Shown here: in pieces, positions 6,966 through 14,760 of the stretch
Position numbering within the stretch: position 1 is the stretch's first letter
How the letters are laid out: the number at the start of each line of letters is the position of its first letter
From: SVEL01 sp017381055
GTDB lineage: Bacteria; Bacillota; Clostridia; Lachnospirales; Lachnospiraceae
Direction: 5' to 3'
Assembly (NCBI GenBank): GCA_036307185.1
Contig: JAXJYC010000004.1
Span: 1-20,188 of the forward strand
DNA length: 20,188 nucleotides
Translations under genes and position numbers: made by a program
Notes under the pieces: generated by a model
Told to the model about the DNA's origin: nothing
Seen by the model: only the letters and a program-made list of their open reading frames with translations
Databases searched by the model: none

Positions 6966-7406
6966 ATGAGTGATAGTAATAAGTATTACTTGATTAAGCA
7001 AAGAGCTGTACCCGAGGTATTGCTGAAGGTATTAGAAGCAAAGAGATTGCTTGAATCAGGTGCATCAGCAACAATTCAAGAGGCAACAGAAAAGGTAGGA
7101 CTAAGTAGAAGTTCCTTCTATAAGTATAAGGATGATATATTTCCTTTTCATGAAAATGTTAAGGGACAGACAGTTACTTTCGTGTTGCAGATGGATGATA
7201 GACCAGGTAAGCTTTCGAACTTGCTTAAGTTTATAGCTGGTTATGATGCTAATATATTAACTATCCATCAGACAATCCCGATTAACGGAGTGGCATCGCT
7301 TACATTAAGTGTTCAGATGCCAGCAGCAGGTGATATATCAGAGATGATTAATGAATTACATGCTACAGATGGCGTACACTATGCAAAGATATTATCAAGA
7401 GAATAG
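6966..7406 (+). CDS. ACT domain-containing protein (UPF0735/PheB-like)
   Basis: A 146-aa two-part protein. The N-terminal part (about 1-60) has a short helix-turn-helix-like segment, ESGASATIQEATEKVGLSRS followed by SFYKYKDDIF, and the C-terminal part (about 65-145) is an ACT domain (VTFVLQMDDRPGKLSNLLKF onward), a fold that commonly binds amino acids. Length and layout match the UPF0735 family, which includes Bacillus subtilis PheB. An in-frame upstream ATG at 6930 was rejected because AAGGAGAGGGAG stands just before ATG 6966. It lies 14 bp ahead of homoserine dehydrogenase. Homologues next to hom are common in Clostridia, which suggests a regulatory role keyed to threonine or a related amino acid; that role is inference. 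Confidence 0.88.
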   Translation: MSDSNKYYLIKQRAVPEVLLKVLEAKRLLESGASATIQEATEKVGLSRSSFYKYKDDIFPFHENVKGQTVTFVLQMDDRPGKLSNLLKFIAGYDANILTIHQTIPINGVASLTLSVQMPAAGDISEMINELHATDGVHYAKILSRE

Positions 7407-7420
7407 TTTGGAGGAAGATT

Positions 7421-8638
7421 ATGATTAATGTTGCAGTTTTAGGATATGGTACAGTAGGTTCAGGCGTATACGAAGTTCTTGTTAAGAATAAGGAAAGTAT
7501 CGCAAAGCGTGTTGGCGATGAGATAAATGTAAAGTATGTTTTAGATTTAAGAGATTTCCCAGGAGATCCAGTTCAGGAAGTACTTGTTCACGATTTTGAT
7601 ACAATTGTAAATGATCCAGAAGTTGATATTGTAGCAGAGGCTATGGGTGGTTTAGAGCCAGCTTATACATTTGCTAAGAAGACACTTGAGAGTGGAAAGA
7701 GCTATTGTACATCTAACAAGGAGCTTGTTGCAAAGTATGGTCCAGAGTTATTAGAGCTTGCTAAGTCAAAGGGTAAGAACTTCTTATTTGAAGCAAGTGT
7801 TGGTGGTGGTATTCCAATTATCAGACCACTTAATCAGTCACTTACAGCAGATGAGCTTACAGAGATTACAGGTATTTTAAACGGAACAACAAACTTCATC
7901 TTATCTAAGATGGCAAAGGAAGGTTCATCATTTGATGCAGTATTAAAGGAAGCGCAGAATCTTGGTTATGCTGAGAGAAATCCAGCTGCTGACGTAGAGG
8001 GTTATGATGCATGTCGTAAGATTGCTATTCTTTCATCACTTGCATATGGTTGCCATGTAGATTTTGAGGATATTTATACAGAGGGTATTACAAAGATTAC
8101 AGATATAGATTTCAAGTATGCTAAGAAGCTTGGTCTTTCTATTAAGTTATTTGGTAAGAGTAAGAAAGTTGATGATAAATGCTATGCTATGGTAGCACCA
8201 TTTATGATAGATAGTGACAACCCACTTTACAGCGTAAATGGAGTTCTTAACGGAATTCTTGTAAAGGGTGATGTTATCGGTGATGTAATGTTCTACGGTG
8301 CAGGTGCTGGTAAGTTACCAACAGCTAGTGCAGTAGTAGCTGATATTGTAGATGAGGCAAAGCACCTTCATACAAATATTATGACAATCTGGAGCAACAA
8401 GAAGCTTGCATTAGAGAATCTTTCTACACTTAAGAATAAGTTCTTTGTAAGATTTGACGGTTCAGTAGATTCTAAGATGTCAGAGGTTACAAAGGCATTT
8501 GGTGATGTTAAGGTTGTTACAGTTGAAGGTTTAGATAATGAGTTTGCAGTTATTACAGAAGTAATGACAGAGGCAGAATTTGAGGCAGCAGCAGCTAAGG
8601 TTAATGGCGTTAAGTCAAGAATCAGAGTGGAGGCATAA
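7421..8638 (+). CDS. hom: Homoserine dehydrogenase
   Basis: Reduces aspartate semialdehyde to homoserine, the branch point to threonine and methionine. The 405-aa protein is the monofunctional type, not fused to aspartokinase. The Rossmann cofactor loop is GYGTVG (8-13). The catalytic region includes GILNGTTNFILSKM and AADVEGYDACRKIAILSSLAYG, with the family's conserved Asp and Lys residues. The last 60 or so residues (KFFVRFDG... to GVKSRIRVEA) look like a small ACT-type regulatory domain, shorter than in enzymes of about 430 aa. Start ATG 7421 follows GGAGGA. The stop is four bases before the next ATG, indicating translational coupling. Confidence 0.96.
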   Translation: MINVAVLGYGTVGSGVYEVLVKNKESIAKRVGDEINVKYVLDLRDFPGDPVQEVLVHDFDTIVNDPEVDIVAEAMGGLEPAYTFAKKTLESGKSYCTSNKELVAKYGPELLELAKSKGKNFLFEASVGGGIPIIRPLNQSLTADELTEITGILNGTTNFILSKMAKEGSSFDAVLKEAQNLGYAERNPAADVEGYDACRKIAILSSLAYGCHVDFEDIYTEGITKITDIDFKYAKKLGLSIKLFGKSKKVDDKCYAMVAPFMIDSDNPLYSVNGVLNGILVKGDVIGDVMFYGAGAGKLPTASAVVADIVDEAKHLHTNIMTIWSNKKLALENLSTLKNKFFVRFDGSVDSKMSEVTKAFGDVKVVTVEGLDNEFAVITEVMTEAEFEAAAAKVNGVKSRIRVEA

Positions 8639-8642
8639 TAAA

Positions 8643-9845
8643 ATGAAGTATGTTATAGTACTTGGCGATGGAATGGCTGATGAGCCAATCGCAGAATTAG
8701 GTAATAAGACACCTCTTGAGTATGCTACAACACCTAAGATGGATAGCATGTCAAAGATGTCAGAGATAGGACTTATCCATACAATTCCAGAGGGAATGAG
8801 CCCGGGAAGTGATACAGCTAATCTTTCTGTGCTTGGATATGATCCAAAGATTTATTATACAGGTCGTTCGCCACTTGAAGCATTAAGCATAGGTGTTCCT
8901 ATGAAAGATACAGATATTGCTATAAGATGCAATATCGTAACAGTATCAGTTGATGATTTACCTTATGAGGAGAAGACAATTATAGACCATAGCTCAAGTG
9001 AAATTAGTACAGAGGATGCAGCAGTTCTTTTAGAGGCGGTAAGAGAAGGTCTTGAGAATGATATTTATAAGTATTATTTAGGAACAAGCTACAGACATCT
9101 TACAATTTGGGATAAGGGTTCAGTAGTTCCTTTGACACCACCACATGATATATTAGGGAAAGTCATTGGTGAATATCTTCCAAAGGAAGAAGCTTTAAAG
9201 GAAATGATGAAGAAGAGCTATGATATATTAGCTAATCATCCATTGAATATAGAGAGAATGAAGAAGGGACTTAATCCTGCTAACTCTATATGGTTCTGGG
9301 GTGCTGGAACAAAACCATGTCTTTCATCTTTTGAAGAGAAGTATGGCAAGAAGGGTGTTATGATTTCAGCAGTTGACCTTCTTAAGGGAATAGGTGTTGG
9401 CGCATCTATGACAAATATTATCGTAGAAGGTGCAGATGGAACACTTCATACAAATTATGAAGGAAAAGCTGACGCTGCAATTAAGGCGCTTACAGAGGAT
9501 GGATATGATTTCGCATATGTGCATGTAGAAGCTCCAGATGAAATGGGACATCAGGGTAGTGTAGAACGTAAGATTCAGGCTATACAGTATCTTGATGAGA
9601 AGGTTATTAAAAGAATTGCAGATGCCTTAGATGAGAAAAACGTAGATTATAGAATGTTGGTATTGCCAGATCATCCAACACCAATCTGTGTTAGAACGCA
9701 TACATCAGATCCTGTTCCATATATGCTTTATGATTCTACAGATAAGAAAGCAGAGAGCTATGATTATAATGAAAAGGCTGCAAAAGAAAGTGGCAAATTC
9801 ATAGCTAATGGATATGAAGGAATTGCGCATTTATTTGAAAAATAA
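8643..9845 (+). CDS. Archaeal-type cofactor-independent phosphoglycerate mutase homologue, probable homoserine kinase
   Basis: A 400-aa member of the alkaline phosphatase superfamily (COG3635, ApgM type). The first metal-binding aspartate is in VLGDGMAD (Asp9), the nucleophilic serine in GSDTAN (Ser56), and later metal ligands in VHVEAPDEMGHQG and LPDHPTPICVRTHTSDPVP. Family knowledge: this branch occurs in organisms without a classical ThrB and has been proposed to phosphorylate homoserine. Its place directly after hom supports that reading over a glycolytic role, but sequence alone does not prove it. An in-frame ATG at 8580 inside hom was rejected; ATG 8643 has GGAGG nine bases before it and starts with the conserved MKYVIVLGDGMAD. 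Confidence 0.9.
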   Translation: MKYVIVLGDGMADEPIAELGNKTPLEYATTPKMDSMSKMSEIGLIHTIPEGMSPGSDTANLSVLGYDPKIYYTGRSPLEALSIGVPMKDTDIAIRCNIVTVSVDDLPYEEKTIIDHSSSEISTEDAAVLLEAVREGLENDIYKYYLGTSYRHLTIWDKGSVVPLTPPHDILGKVIGEYLPKEEALKEMMKKSYDILANHPLNIERMKKGLNPANSIWFWGAGTKPCLSSFEEKYGKKGVMISAVDLLKGIGVGASMTNIIVEGADGTLHTNYEGKADAAIKALTEDGYDFAYVHVEAPDEMGHQGSVERKIQAIQYLDEKVIKRIADALDEKNVDYRMLVLPDHPTPICVRTHTSDPVPYMLYDSTDKKAESYDYNEKAAKESGKFIANGYEGIAHLFEK

Positions 9846-9883
9846 AGTGAAGCGAAATTGCTAAAAATAATTAATGAACTAAT

Positions 9884-9914
9884 AAGGAGATACTTGAAAG
9901 AGTATCTCCTTTTG
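9884..9914 (+). terminator. Intrinsic terminator of the hom operon
   Basis: AAGGAGATACT (9884-9894) pairs with AGTATCTCCTT (9901-9911), an 11-bp perfect stem with a six-base loop, followed by TTTT. Confidence 0.9.
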
Positions 9915-9923
9915 TGTTATATT
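9894..9923 (+). promoter_or_regulatory. Possible promoter overlapping the upstream terminator
   Basis: TTGAAA (9894-9899) lies at the terminator loop and TATATT (9918-9923) just past the T tract, 18 bp apart (17 bp if TTATAT is taken as the -10). It would serve the gene at 9965. The -35 falls inside the terminator hairpin, so the call is moderate. Confidence 0.45.
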
Positions 9924-9964
9924 CAAATTAGAACGAAGAGGTGTGAATTCTAGGAGGTGATTTT

Positions 9965-10609
9965 ATGAGTAATCTAAATTTATTGCCGGGGAATTATAAT
10001 GTAAATATTTCAAATCAAAATTATGAGGGTATAAGTACAAAAGCACAGAATTCAGTAGGCGTAAGTGATGAAAAGCTTACTTTAGCAGATCAAACTAAAA
10101 CAGATTATTTGAAGTTAGCAGTTGGTGAACGCGAGAAACAGTTAGAGAAACTTGGTTTGCTAGAAAACGAAGATGGAAAGGTGTTGCTTAAGGGGAAGCT
10201 TGGTGTAGATGATGAAGAGAAAATAACTGTGGAAGAGGAAGAAGATAGTAATCAGCTAGATGGAGAATGTGAGACATGTGCTCATAGAAAGTATCAGGAT
10301 GGTTCAGATGAGATGGTTTCTTTTAAATCGGCAACACATATATCACCAGATGCTGCTGCTACAGCTGTTAGGGCTCATGAGGGAGAGCATGTATCAAATG
10401 CATATGAGAAAGCAGCGAAAAATAATGGTGAGGTCGTAAATGCATCGGTGGCTATACATACATCAGTTTGCCCGGAATGTGGAAGGACATATGTGTCTGG
10501 AGGGACTACAACGACTACTATTAGATACAATAAAGATAACTATGCTAAAAATGCGGAAATTCAAGATGCAACAGTTGTACCAGGTAAAGATATTGACACG
10601 TTAGTGTAA
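9965..10609 (+). CDS. Putative metalloprotease, CJM1_0395/SprA-related type
   Basis: A 214-aa protein without a signal peptide. The N-terminal 95 residues are polar with a strongly acidic run (VEEEEDSN). A conserved core follows: CETC (102-105), then AVRAHEGEHVSNAYEKA with the zinc-protease signature HEGEH (138-142, HExxH), then CPEC (169-172) and a Thr-rich strand GGTTTTTIRY. This order matches the poorly characterised putative metalloproteases called CJM1_0395 or SprA-related. The two CxxC pairs could bind a second metal. Proteolysis has not been shown for the family as far as I know. The start is supported by AGGAGGTGA. The gene stands alone, with no substrate hint from its neighbours. Confidence 0.72.
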   Translation: MSNLNLLPGNYNVNISNQNYEGISTKAQNSVGVSDEKLTLADQTKTDYLKLAVGEREKQLEKLGLLENEDGKVLLKGKLGVDDEEKITVEEEEDSNQLDGECETCAHRKYQDGSDEMVSFKSATHISPDAAATAVRAHEGEHVSNAYEKAAKNNGEVVNASVAIHTSVCPECGRTYVSGGTTTTTIRYNKDNYAKNAEIQDATVVPGKDIDTLV

Positions 10610-10641
10610 TGAAATATATGCTGAAAAATAGGTGCAGTTTA

Positions 10642-10670
10642 TTGCATATGTGGGAAAAATGTGATATAAT
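10642..10670 (+). promoter_or_regulatory. Promoter for the two Gln/Pro-rich membrane protein genes
   Basis: TTGCAT (10642-10647), 17-bp spacer, TATAAT (10665-10670) with an extended -10 (TGATATAAT). The leader is about 80 bases. No second promoter is evident in the 28 bp between the two genes, so they probably share this one. Confidence 0.8.
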
Positions 10671-10739
10671 TTACCAAATTGTAGATTTTGCGAAGGACAA
10701 AAAAGGGATTCGGGGTGAAATCTAAAAAATATTTCATAT

Positions 10740-11337
10740 GATAGGAGAAAGAAAAATGGATAACAATTTCAATCAGCAGGCTCCACAGCAGCCAGTTTAT
10801 CAGCAGGCTCCACAGCAGATGCCACAGCAGCAGATGTATCAGCAGGCTCCACAGCAGCAGGTGTATCAGCAGCCAATGTATCAGCCAGTGCCTAAGAAAC
10901 CATCAAATATTAACACAAAGGAGTTACTTGCTTTGATTTTATCATCAGTAGGTGCTTTTATGGCAATCTTAGGTTCTATTATGACATGTTCATGTAGTGC
11001 ATCAGCATCATGGGATTATGAAAGATATGCGAAGTTTGATGGCAAGGATGTAGATTATAATCTTCACAAGATGTCGCTTGTAGTTTTAGTTGCAATTATT
11101 GGTGCGATTATAGCTGTAGTAGGCGTGGTTCTTGCAATTTTATCATTGAAGCAGAAGGATGCAGCAGTTAAGGCTGGAAAGCTTGCATATATTGCTATTG
11201 CGGTAGGAGCATTTGGTGTTATATATGGAATTCTTCCAATGCTCACAATTTGTGGATATAATTGCTCGTTAGATGCGCAGTATAAAAAGTTGTATAAGTA
11301 ATAATTAATAAAAGATAGGAGAAAGAAAAATGGATAA
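10740..11337 (+). repeat. Direct repeat marking tandem gene duplication
   Basis: A 24-base stretch covering the ribosome binding site and the first codons occurs identically at 10740-10763 and 11314-11337. Similarity continues through the Gln/Pro-coding region with few changes. Inside each gene the unit CAGCAGGCTCCACAGCAG recurs (three near copies in the first gene, two in the second), a likely substrate for slippage or recombination that would change tail length. Confidence 0.8.
10756..11301 (+). CDS. Small membrane protein with Gln/Pro-rich N terminus (paralogue 1)
   Basis: A 181-aa protein I cannot assign to a named function. Residues 1-49 are low complexity, built of QQAPQQ, QVYQQ and QPMYQP units and ending in PKKP. 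Three hydrophobic segments follow: about 54-76, 106-137 and 146-170. Short motifs stand out: TCSCSAS after the first segment, LKQKDAAVKAGK between the second and third, and TICGYNCS after the third; the six cysteines are shared with the next gene. Layout suggests a cytoplasmic disordered tail and a three- or four-helix membrane domain. ATG 10756 is chosen over 10738 because AGGAGA precedes it and the neighbouring paralogue starts identically (MDNNFNQQ). Confidence 0.7.
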   Translation: MDNNFNQQAPQQPVYQQAPQQMPQQQMYQQAPQQQVYQQPMYQPVPKKPSNINTKELLALILSSVGAFMAILGSIMTCSCSASASWDYERYAKFDGKDVDYNLHKMSLVVLVAIIGAIIAVVGVVLAILSLKQKDAAVKAGKLAYIAIAVGAFGVIYGILPMLTICGYNCSLDAQYKKLYK

Positions 11338-11851
11338 TAATTTTAATCAGCAGGCTTCGCAGCAGCCAGTTTATCAGCAGGCTCCACAGCAGCAGATGTA
11401 TCAGCAGCCAATGTATCAGCCAGCACCAAAGAAACCTATTAATGTAATGGAACTTGTTGCTATTATTTGTGCAGGTGTTTCGGTTATCATGGCTATTTTA
11501 GGTGCAACATTTACATGTTCATGTAGTGCAAGTAAGACATCTGATGCAAGATTTTTAAAGTATAGTCTTTCGGCTATATTTATTCTTTCGATTTTTGCGG
11601 CTATTATTGCAGCAGCAGGTGCTGTATGTGCTATCATTGCGTTAAAGCAGAAAGATGCAGTGGTAAAAGCTGGAAAGATGAGTTACATAGCTATTGCAGC
11701 ATGTGTGTTTGCGATTATTTATGCACTTATTCCAACCATTACAGTTTGTGGATATAACTGTTCTATGAATAATGCTAGAACAGAGTTTGCTACTGATCAG
11801 GTGAGTGGCTATGCTGATGATTTTAGTGATTATTATGATTACTTAAATTAA
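11330..11851 (+). CDS. Small membrane protein with Gln/Pro-rich N terminus (paralogue 2)
   Basis: A 173-aa paralogue of the preceding gene. It keeps the MDNNFNQQ start, a shorter Gln/Pro tail (36 residues to PKKP, 13 fewer than paralogue 1), and the same three hydrophobic segments (about 41-63, 78-108, 118-142). It also keeps TCSCSAS, LKQKDAVVKAGK and TVCGYNCS at matching positions. It differs in the loop after the first segment, which is shorter, and in a C-terminal extension rich in Asp and Tyr (DDFSDYYDYLN). The 24 bases from the ribosome binding site into codon 3 are identical in both genes, which points to a local duplication. Function unknown. Confidence 0.7.
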   Translation: MDNNFNQQASQQPVYQQAPQQQMYQQPMYQPAPKKPINVMELVAIICAGVSVIMAILGATFTCSCSASKTSDARFLKYSLSAIFILSIFAAIIAAAGAVCAIIALKQKDAVVKAGKMSYIAIAACVFAIIYALIPTITVCGYNCSMNNARTEFATDQVSGYADDFSDYYDYLN

Positions 11852-11910
11852 AGTTTTATATTAAAAGAAATTAACTAGCTTATTGAGTTGGACAACAAAT
11901 GTTGTACAGG

Positions 11911-11971
11911 GCAATTAAGTGATTATAGGGACTGGATTTGGTATTGAATCAGATCCAGTCCTTTTAATTGC
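11911..11971 (+). terminator. Intrinsic terminator after the paralogue pair
   Basis: The core stem GGACTGGAT (11929-11937) pairs with ATCCAGTCC (11953-11961), followed by TTTT. An outer pair, GCAATTAA (11911-11918) with TTAATTGC (11964-11971), encloses the core. A separate small hairpin ACAAC AAAT GTTGT (11892-11905) lies upstream. Confidence 0.85.
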
Positions 11972-12000
11972 ATAAAAAACTTTAAGATTACTAATCGATA

Positions 12001-12009
12001 TGATATAAT
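12001..12009 (+). promoter_or_regulatory. Extended -10 promoter for the tex operon
   Basis: TGATATAAT is a perfect extended -10. The -35 position at 17-bp spacing (TTTAAG, 11981-11986) is poor. It lies about 75 bases upstream of tex and is the only clear promoter before the ten-gene run that follows. Confidence 0.65.
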
Positions 12010-12048
12010 ACAAAAGGGTATGTGCCTATTATGACAAAATAAAAGGAG

Positions 12049-12069
12049 AAAAGAGCATTAAGCTCTTTT
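12049..12069 (+). promoter_or_regulatory. Leader hairpin in the tex 5' UTR
   Basis: AAAAGAGC (12049-12056) pairs with GCTCTTTT (12062-12069) around a five-base loop, only three bases before the tex ribosome binding site AGGTGG (12072-12077). An extra AAAGGAG at 12042-12047 precedes the stem. The hairpin could modulate access to the start or act as a weak attenuator. Confidence 0.45.
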
Positions 12070-12083
12070 ACAGGTGGATTTAT

Positions 12084-14228
12084 ATGGATATTTTAAAGAT
12101 TATTAGTGATGAACTTAATATTAAGCTTTCACAGGTTGAGGCTACAGTAAAGCTTATTGATGAGGGAAATACTATTCCGTTTATTGCTAGATATAGAAAA
12201 GAAGTTACAGGTTCTCTTAATGATGAAGTTTTAAGAAATCTTGATGAGAGACTTAAGTATTTAAGAAATCTTGAAGATAGAAAGGCTGCAGTTATTTCAA
12301 GTATTGAGGAACAGGGCAAGCTTACAGATGAATTAAAGAAACAGATTGAGGAAGCTGCTACATTGGTTCTTGTTGAAGATTTGTATAGACCATACAAGCA
12401 GAAGAAGAGAACTAGAGCGATTATAGCTAAGGAGAAGGGCTTGGAGCCACTTGCTAACATTATTACTTTACAGATGACAAATAAGTCTATTGAAGAAGAG
12501 GCTGTAGAATATATATCAGAAGAAAAGGGTGTAGCGGATGTTAAGGAAGCTATAGCTGGAGCTCTTGATATTATTGCAGAAGCTATTTCTGACGAGGCTG
12601 ATTATAGAACGTATATTAGAAATATTACATTTAAAGAAGGAATGCTTACCTCAGCAGCTAAGGATGCAGAGGTAGAGTCAGTATATGAGATGTACTATGA
12701 TTATACAGAAAGTATTCCAAAGGTAGCAGGCCATAGAGTTCTTGCTATCAACAGAGGTGAGGCTGAGAAGTTTTTAACTGTTAAGGTAGAAGCGCCAGAA
12801 GAGAGAATAATTACTTATCTTGCTAAGCAAGTTATTACAAAAGATAATAAGTATACATCACCACTTCTACAGGCGGCCCTTGAGGATAGTTATAAGAGAC
12901 TTATTGCACCTTCAATTGAGAGAGAAATTAGAAGTGATTTGACAGAGAAGGCGGAGGATGGAGCTATTAAGGTCTTTGGAAAGAACTTAGAGCAGCTTCT
13001 TATGCAGCCACCTATTGCTGGACAGGTTGTTTTAGGATGGGATCCAGCTTTCAGAACAGGTTGTAAGTTAGCAGTAGTTGATGGAACGGGTAAAGTTCTT
13101 GATACTGTAGTAGTATATCCTACTGCGCCACAGAATAAGGTGAAGGAAGCTAAGGAAACAGTTAAGAAGCTTATAAAGAAATATGGAATCACACTTATTT
13201 CTTGTGGAAACGGTACTGCATCAAGAGAGTCTGAAGCAGTTATTGTTGAATTAATAAAGGAGCTTGATACACCAGTTTCTTATATTATTACAAATGAAGC
13301 GGGAGCTTCAGTATATTCAGCTAGTAAGTTGGCAACAGAAGAGTTTCCTAACTTCGATGTGGGACAGAGAAGTGCTACATCAATTGCAAGAAGAGTACAG
13401 GATCCATTAGCAGAGCTTGTTAAGATAGATCCAAAATCAATCGGCGTAGGTCAGTATCAGCATGATATGAACCAGAAGAAGTTAGGCGAGGCTTTAGGTG
13501 GAGTTGTAGAAGATTGTGTTAATAAGGTTGGTGTAGATTTAAATACAGCTTCAGCAAGCTTGCTTGAGTATATTTCAGGTATATCAAAGGTGATTGCAAA
13601 GAATATTGTTGCATATAGAGAAGAAAATGGAAGATTTGCGGATAGAAAGCAGTTATTGAAAGTTGCTAAGCTTGGACCAAAAGCCTTTGAACAGTGTGCA
13701 GGATTTATGAGAATAAGTGGAGGAAAGAATCCTCTTGATAATACAAGTGTGCATCCAGAGTCTTATGAGGCAGCAGAGGCGCTTCTTACAAAGCTTGGTT
13801 ATAAGATTGATGATTTAAAAGCAGGAAAGCTTGTAGGTTTAAGTTTATTAGTTAAGGATTATAAGAAGTTATCATCAGAGCTTTCTGTAGGAGAGATTAC
13901 TCTTAAGGATATAGTGAAAGAACTTGAGAAGCCAGGTAGAGATCCAAGAGATGAGATGCCTAAGCCAATCCTTCGTACAGATGTCCTTGCTATGGAAGAT
14001 TTACAGCCAGGAATGGTTCTTAAGGGAACTGTTAGAAATGTAATTGATTTTGGAGCATTTGTTGATATCGGAGTGCATCAGGATGGACTTGTTCATATTT
14101 CGCAGATGACAGATAAATATATTAAACATCCATTAGAAGCTGTTAGTGTAGGAGATATAGTTGAGGTTAAGGTAATGAGCATTGATTTAGCCAAGAAGCG
14201 TATACAGCTTACTATGAAGAATGTTTAA
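12084..14228 (+). CDS. tex: Tex family RNA-binding transcription accessory protein
   Basis: A 714-aa cytoplasmic nucleic-acid-binding protein, the bacterial relative of eukaryotic Spt6, linked in other species to transcription and stress tolerance. In order: N-terminal helical region with VEATVKLIDEGNTIPFIARY and EDLYRPYKQKKRTRA; a YqgF-like RNase H fold from about residue 315 (VLGWDPAFRTGCKLAVVDG); helix-hairpin-helix segments at about 480-550 (LNTASASLLEYISGISKVIA); and an S1 RNA-binding domain at about 640-712 (GMVLKGTVRNVIDFGAFVDIG to KKRIQLTMK). The domain set is complete and length is normal. Start ATG 12084 follows AGGTGG. It begins a tight run of genes ending with ispD. Confidence 0.96.
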   Translation: MDILKIISDELNIKLSQVEATVKLIDEGNTIPFIARYRKEVTGSLNDEVLRNLDERLKYLRNLEDRKAAVISSIEEQGKLTDELKKQIEEAATLVLVEDLYRPYKQKKRTRAIIAKEKGLEPLANIITLQMTNKSIEEEAVEYISEEKGVADVKEAIAGALDIIAEAISDEADYRTYIRNITFKEGMLTSAAKDAEVESVYEMYYDYTESIPKVAGHRVLAINRGEAEKFLTVKVEAPEERIITYLAKQVITKDNKYTSPLLQAALEDSYKRLIAPSIEREIRSDLTEKAEDGAIKVFGKNLEQLLMQPPIAGQVVLGWDPAFRTGCKLAVVDGTGKVLDTVVVYPTAPQNKVKEAKETVKKLIKKYGITLISCGNGTASRESEAVIVELIKELDTPVSYIITNEAGASVYSASKLATEEFPNFDVGQRSATSIARRVQDPLAELVKIDPKSIGVGQYQHDMNQKKLGEALGGVVEDCVNKVGVDLNTASASLLEYISGISKVIAKNIVAYREENGRFADRKQLLKVAKLGPKAFEQCAGFMRISGGKNPLDNTSVHPESYEAAEALLTKLGYKIDDLKAGKLVGLSLLVKDYKKLSSELSVGEITLKDIVKELEKPGRDPRDEMPKPILRTDVLAMEDLQPGMVLKGTVRNVIDFGAFVDIGVHQDGLVHISQMTDKYIKHPLEAVSVGDIVEVKVMSIDLAKKRIQLTMKNV

Positions 14229-14254
14229 AGCATAAGAAGAAAGGTTGAAATAAA

Positions 14255-14749
14255 ATGGAAGTTAAGGCTAGTGTACAGTTAACTACAAAACAGTTATATG
14301 AGTTTTTGATGCGTCATACTTATTTCTGTTTTGGAGGTGTTGTTGGTTTATTATTAAGTATTGGTGGATTTACAGGATTTGCATTAGTAGTTAATGAGGA
14401 AAATATCTCAGCAGCATATTTAGGAGTATTATTTGGAATTGGATTATTATTCACAGTAATTCAGCCGCTTATTGTTTTTAGAAATGCAAAAAAGCAGTCA
14501 AGGGCGTACAAAAAGTATCCATTGGAGTACACTATATCTGAGAGAGGTATAGAGGTAAAGCAGGATGATGCAGAAGGAAGCAATACTTGGGAAAATGTTA
14601 TGAAGATTGTATCGACAAAACGTTTGGTTATTATTTATACAAGTAAAGTTCACGCATATGTAATTCCTAGAGCAGCATTAGAAGGCTCTATGGAGGAATT
14701 TAAGGAATTGGTAAAAACACATTGTCATGCAAGTTATATTAATATATAA
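14255..14749 (+). CDS. YcxB-like membrane protein
   Basis: A 164-aa protein: a short cytoplasmic N terminus (MEVKASVQLTTKQLYEFL), two hydrophobic helices (about 25-47 and 52-73), then a soluble domain of about 85 residues with YTISERGIEVKQDD, SNTWENVMKIVSTKRLVIIY and VIPRAALEGSMEEF. The helix pair followed by this beta-rich part resembles the YcxB-like family (C-terminal YcxB domain), whose function is unknown to me. The downstream tsaE ATG is 12 bases past its stop, so the gene is probably part of the tex-tsa unit, though nothing ties it to tRNA modification. Confidence 0.7.
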   Translation: MEVKASVQLTTKQLYEFLMRHTYFCFGGVVGLLLSIGGFTGFALVVNEENISAAYLGVLFGIGLLFTVIQPLIVFRNAKKQSRAYKKYPLEYTISERGIEVKQDDAEGSNTWENVMKIVSTKRLVIIYTSKVHAYVIPRAALEGSMEEFKELVKTHCHASYINI

Positions 14750-14760
14750 AAAGGAGCAAT

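Noticed and set aside
10771..10890. A possible CRISPR or other short-spaced repeat array
   Set aside because: The repeats are in-frame Gln/Pro codons inside a gene, without unique spacers of constant length and without cas genes.
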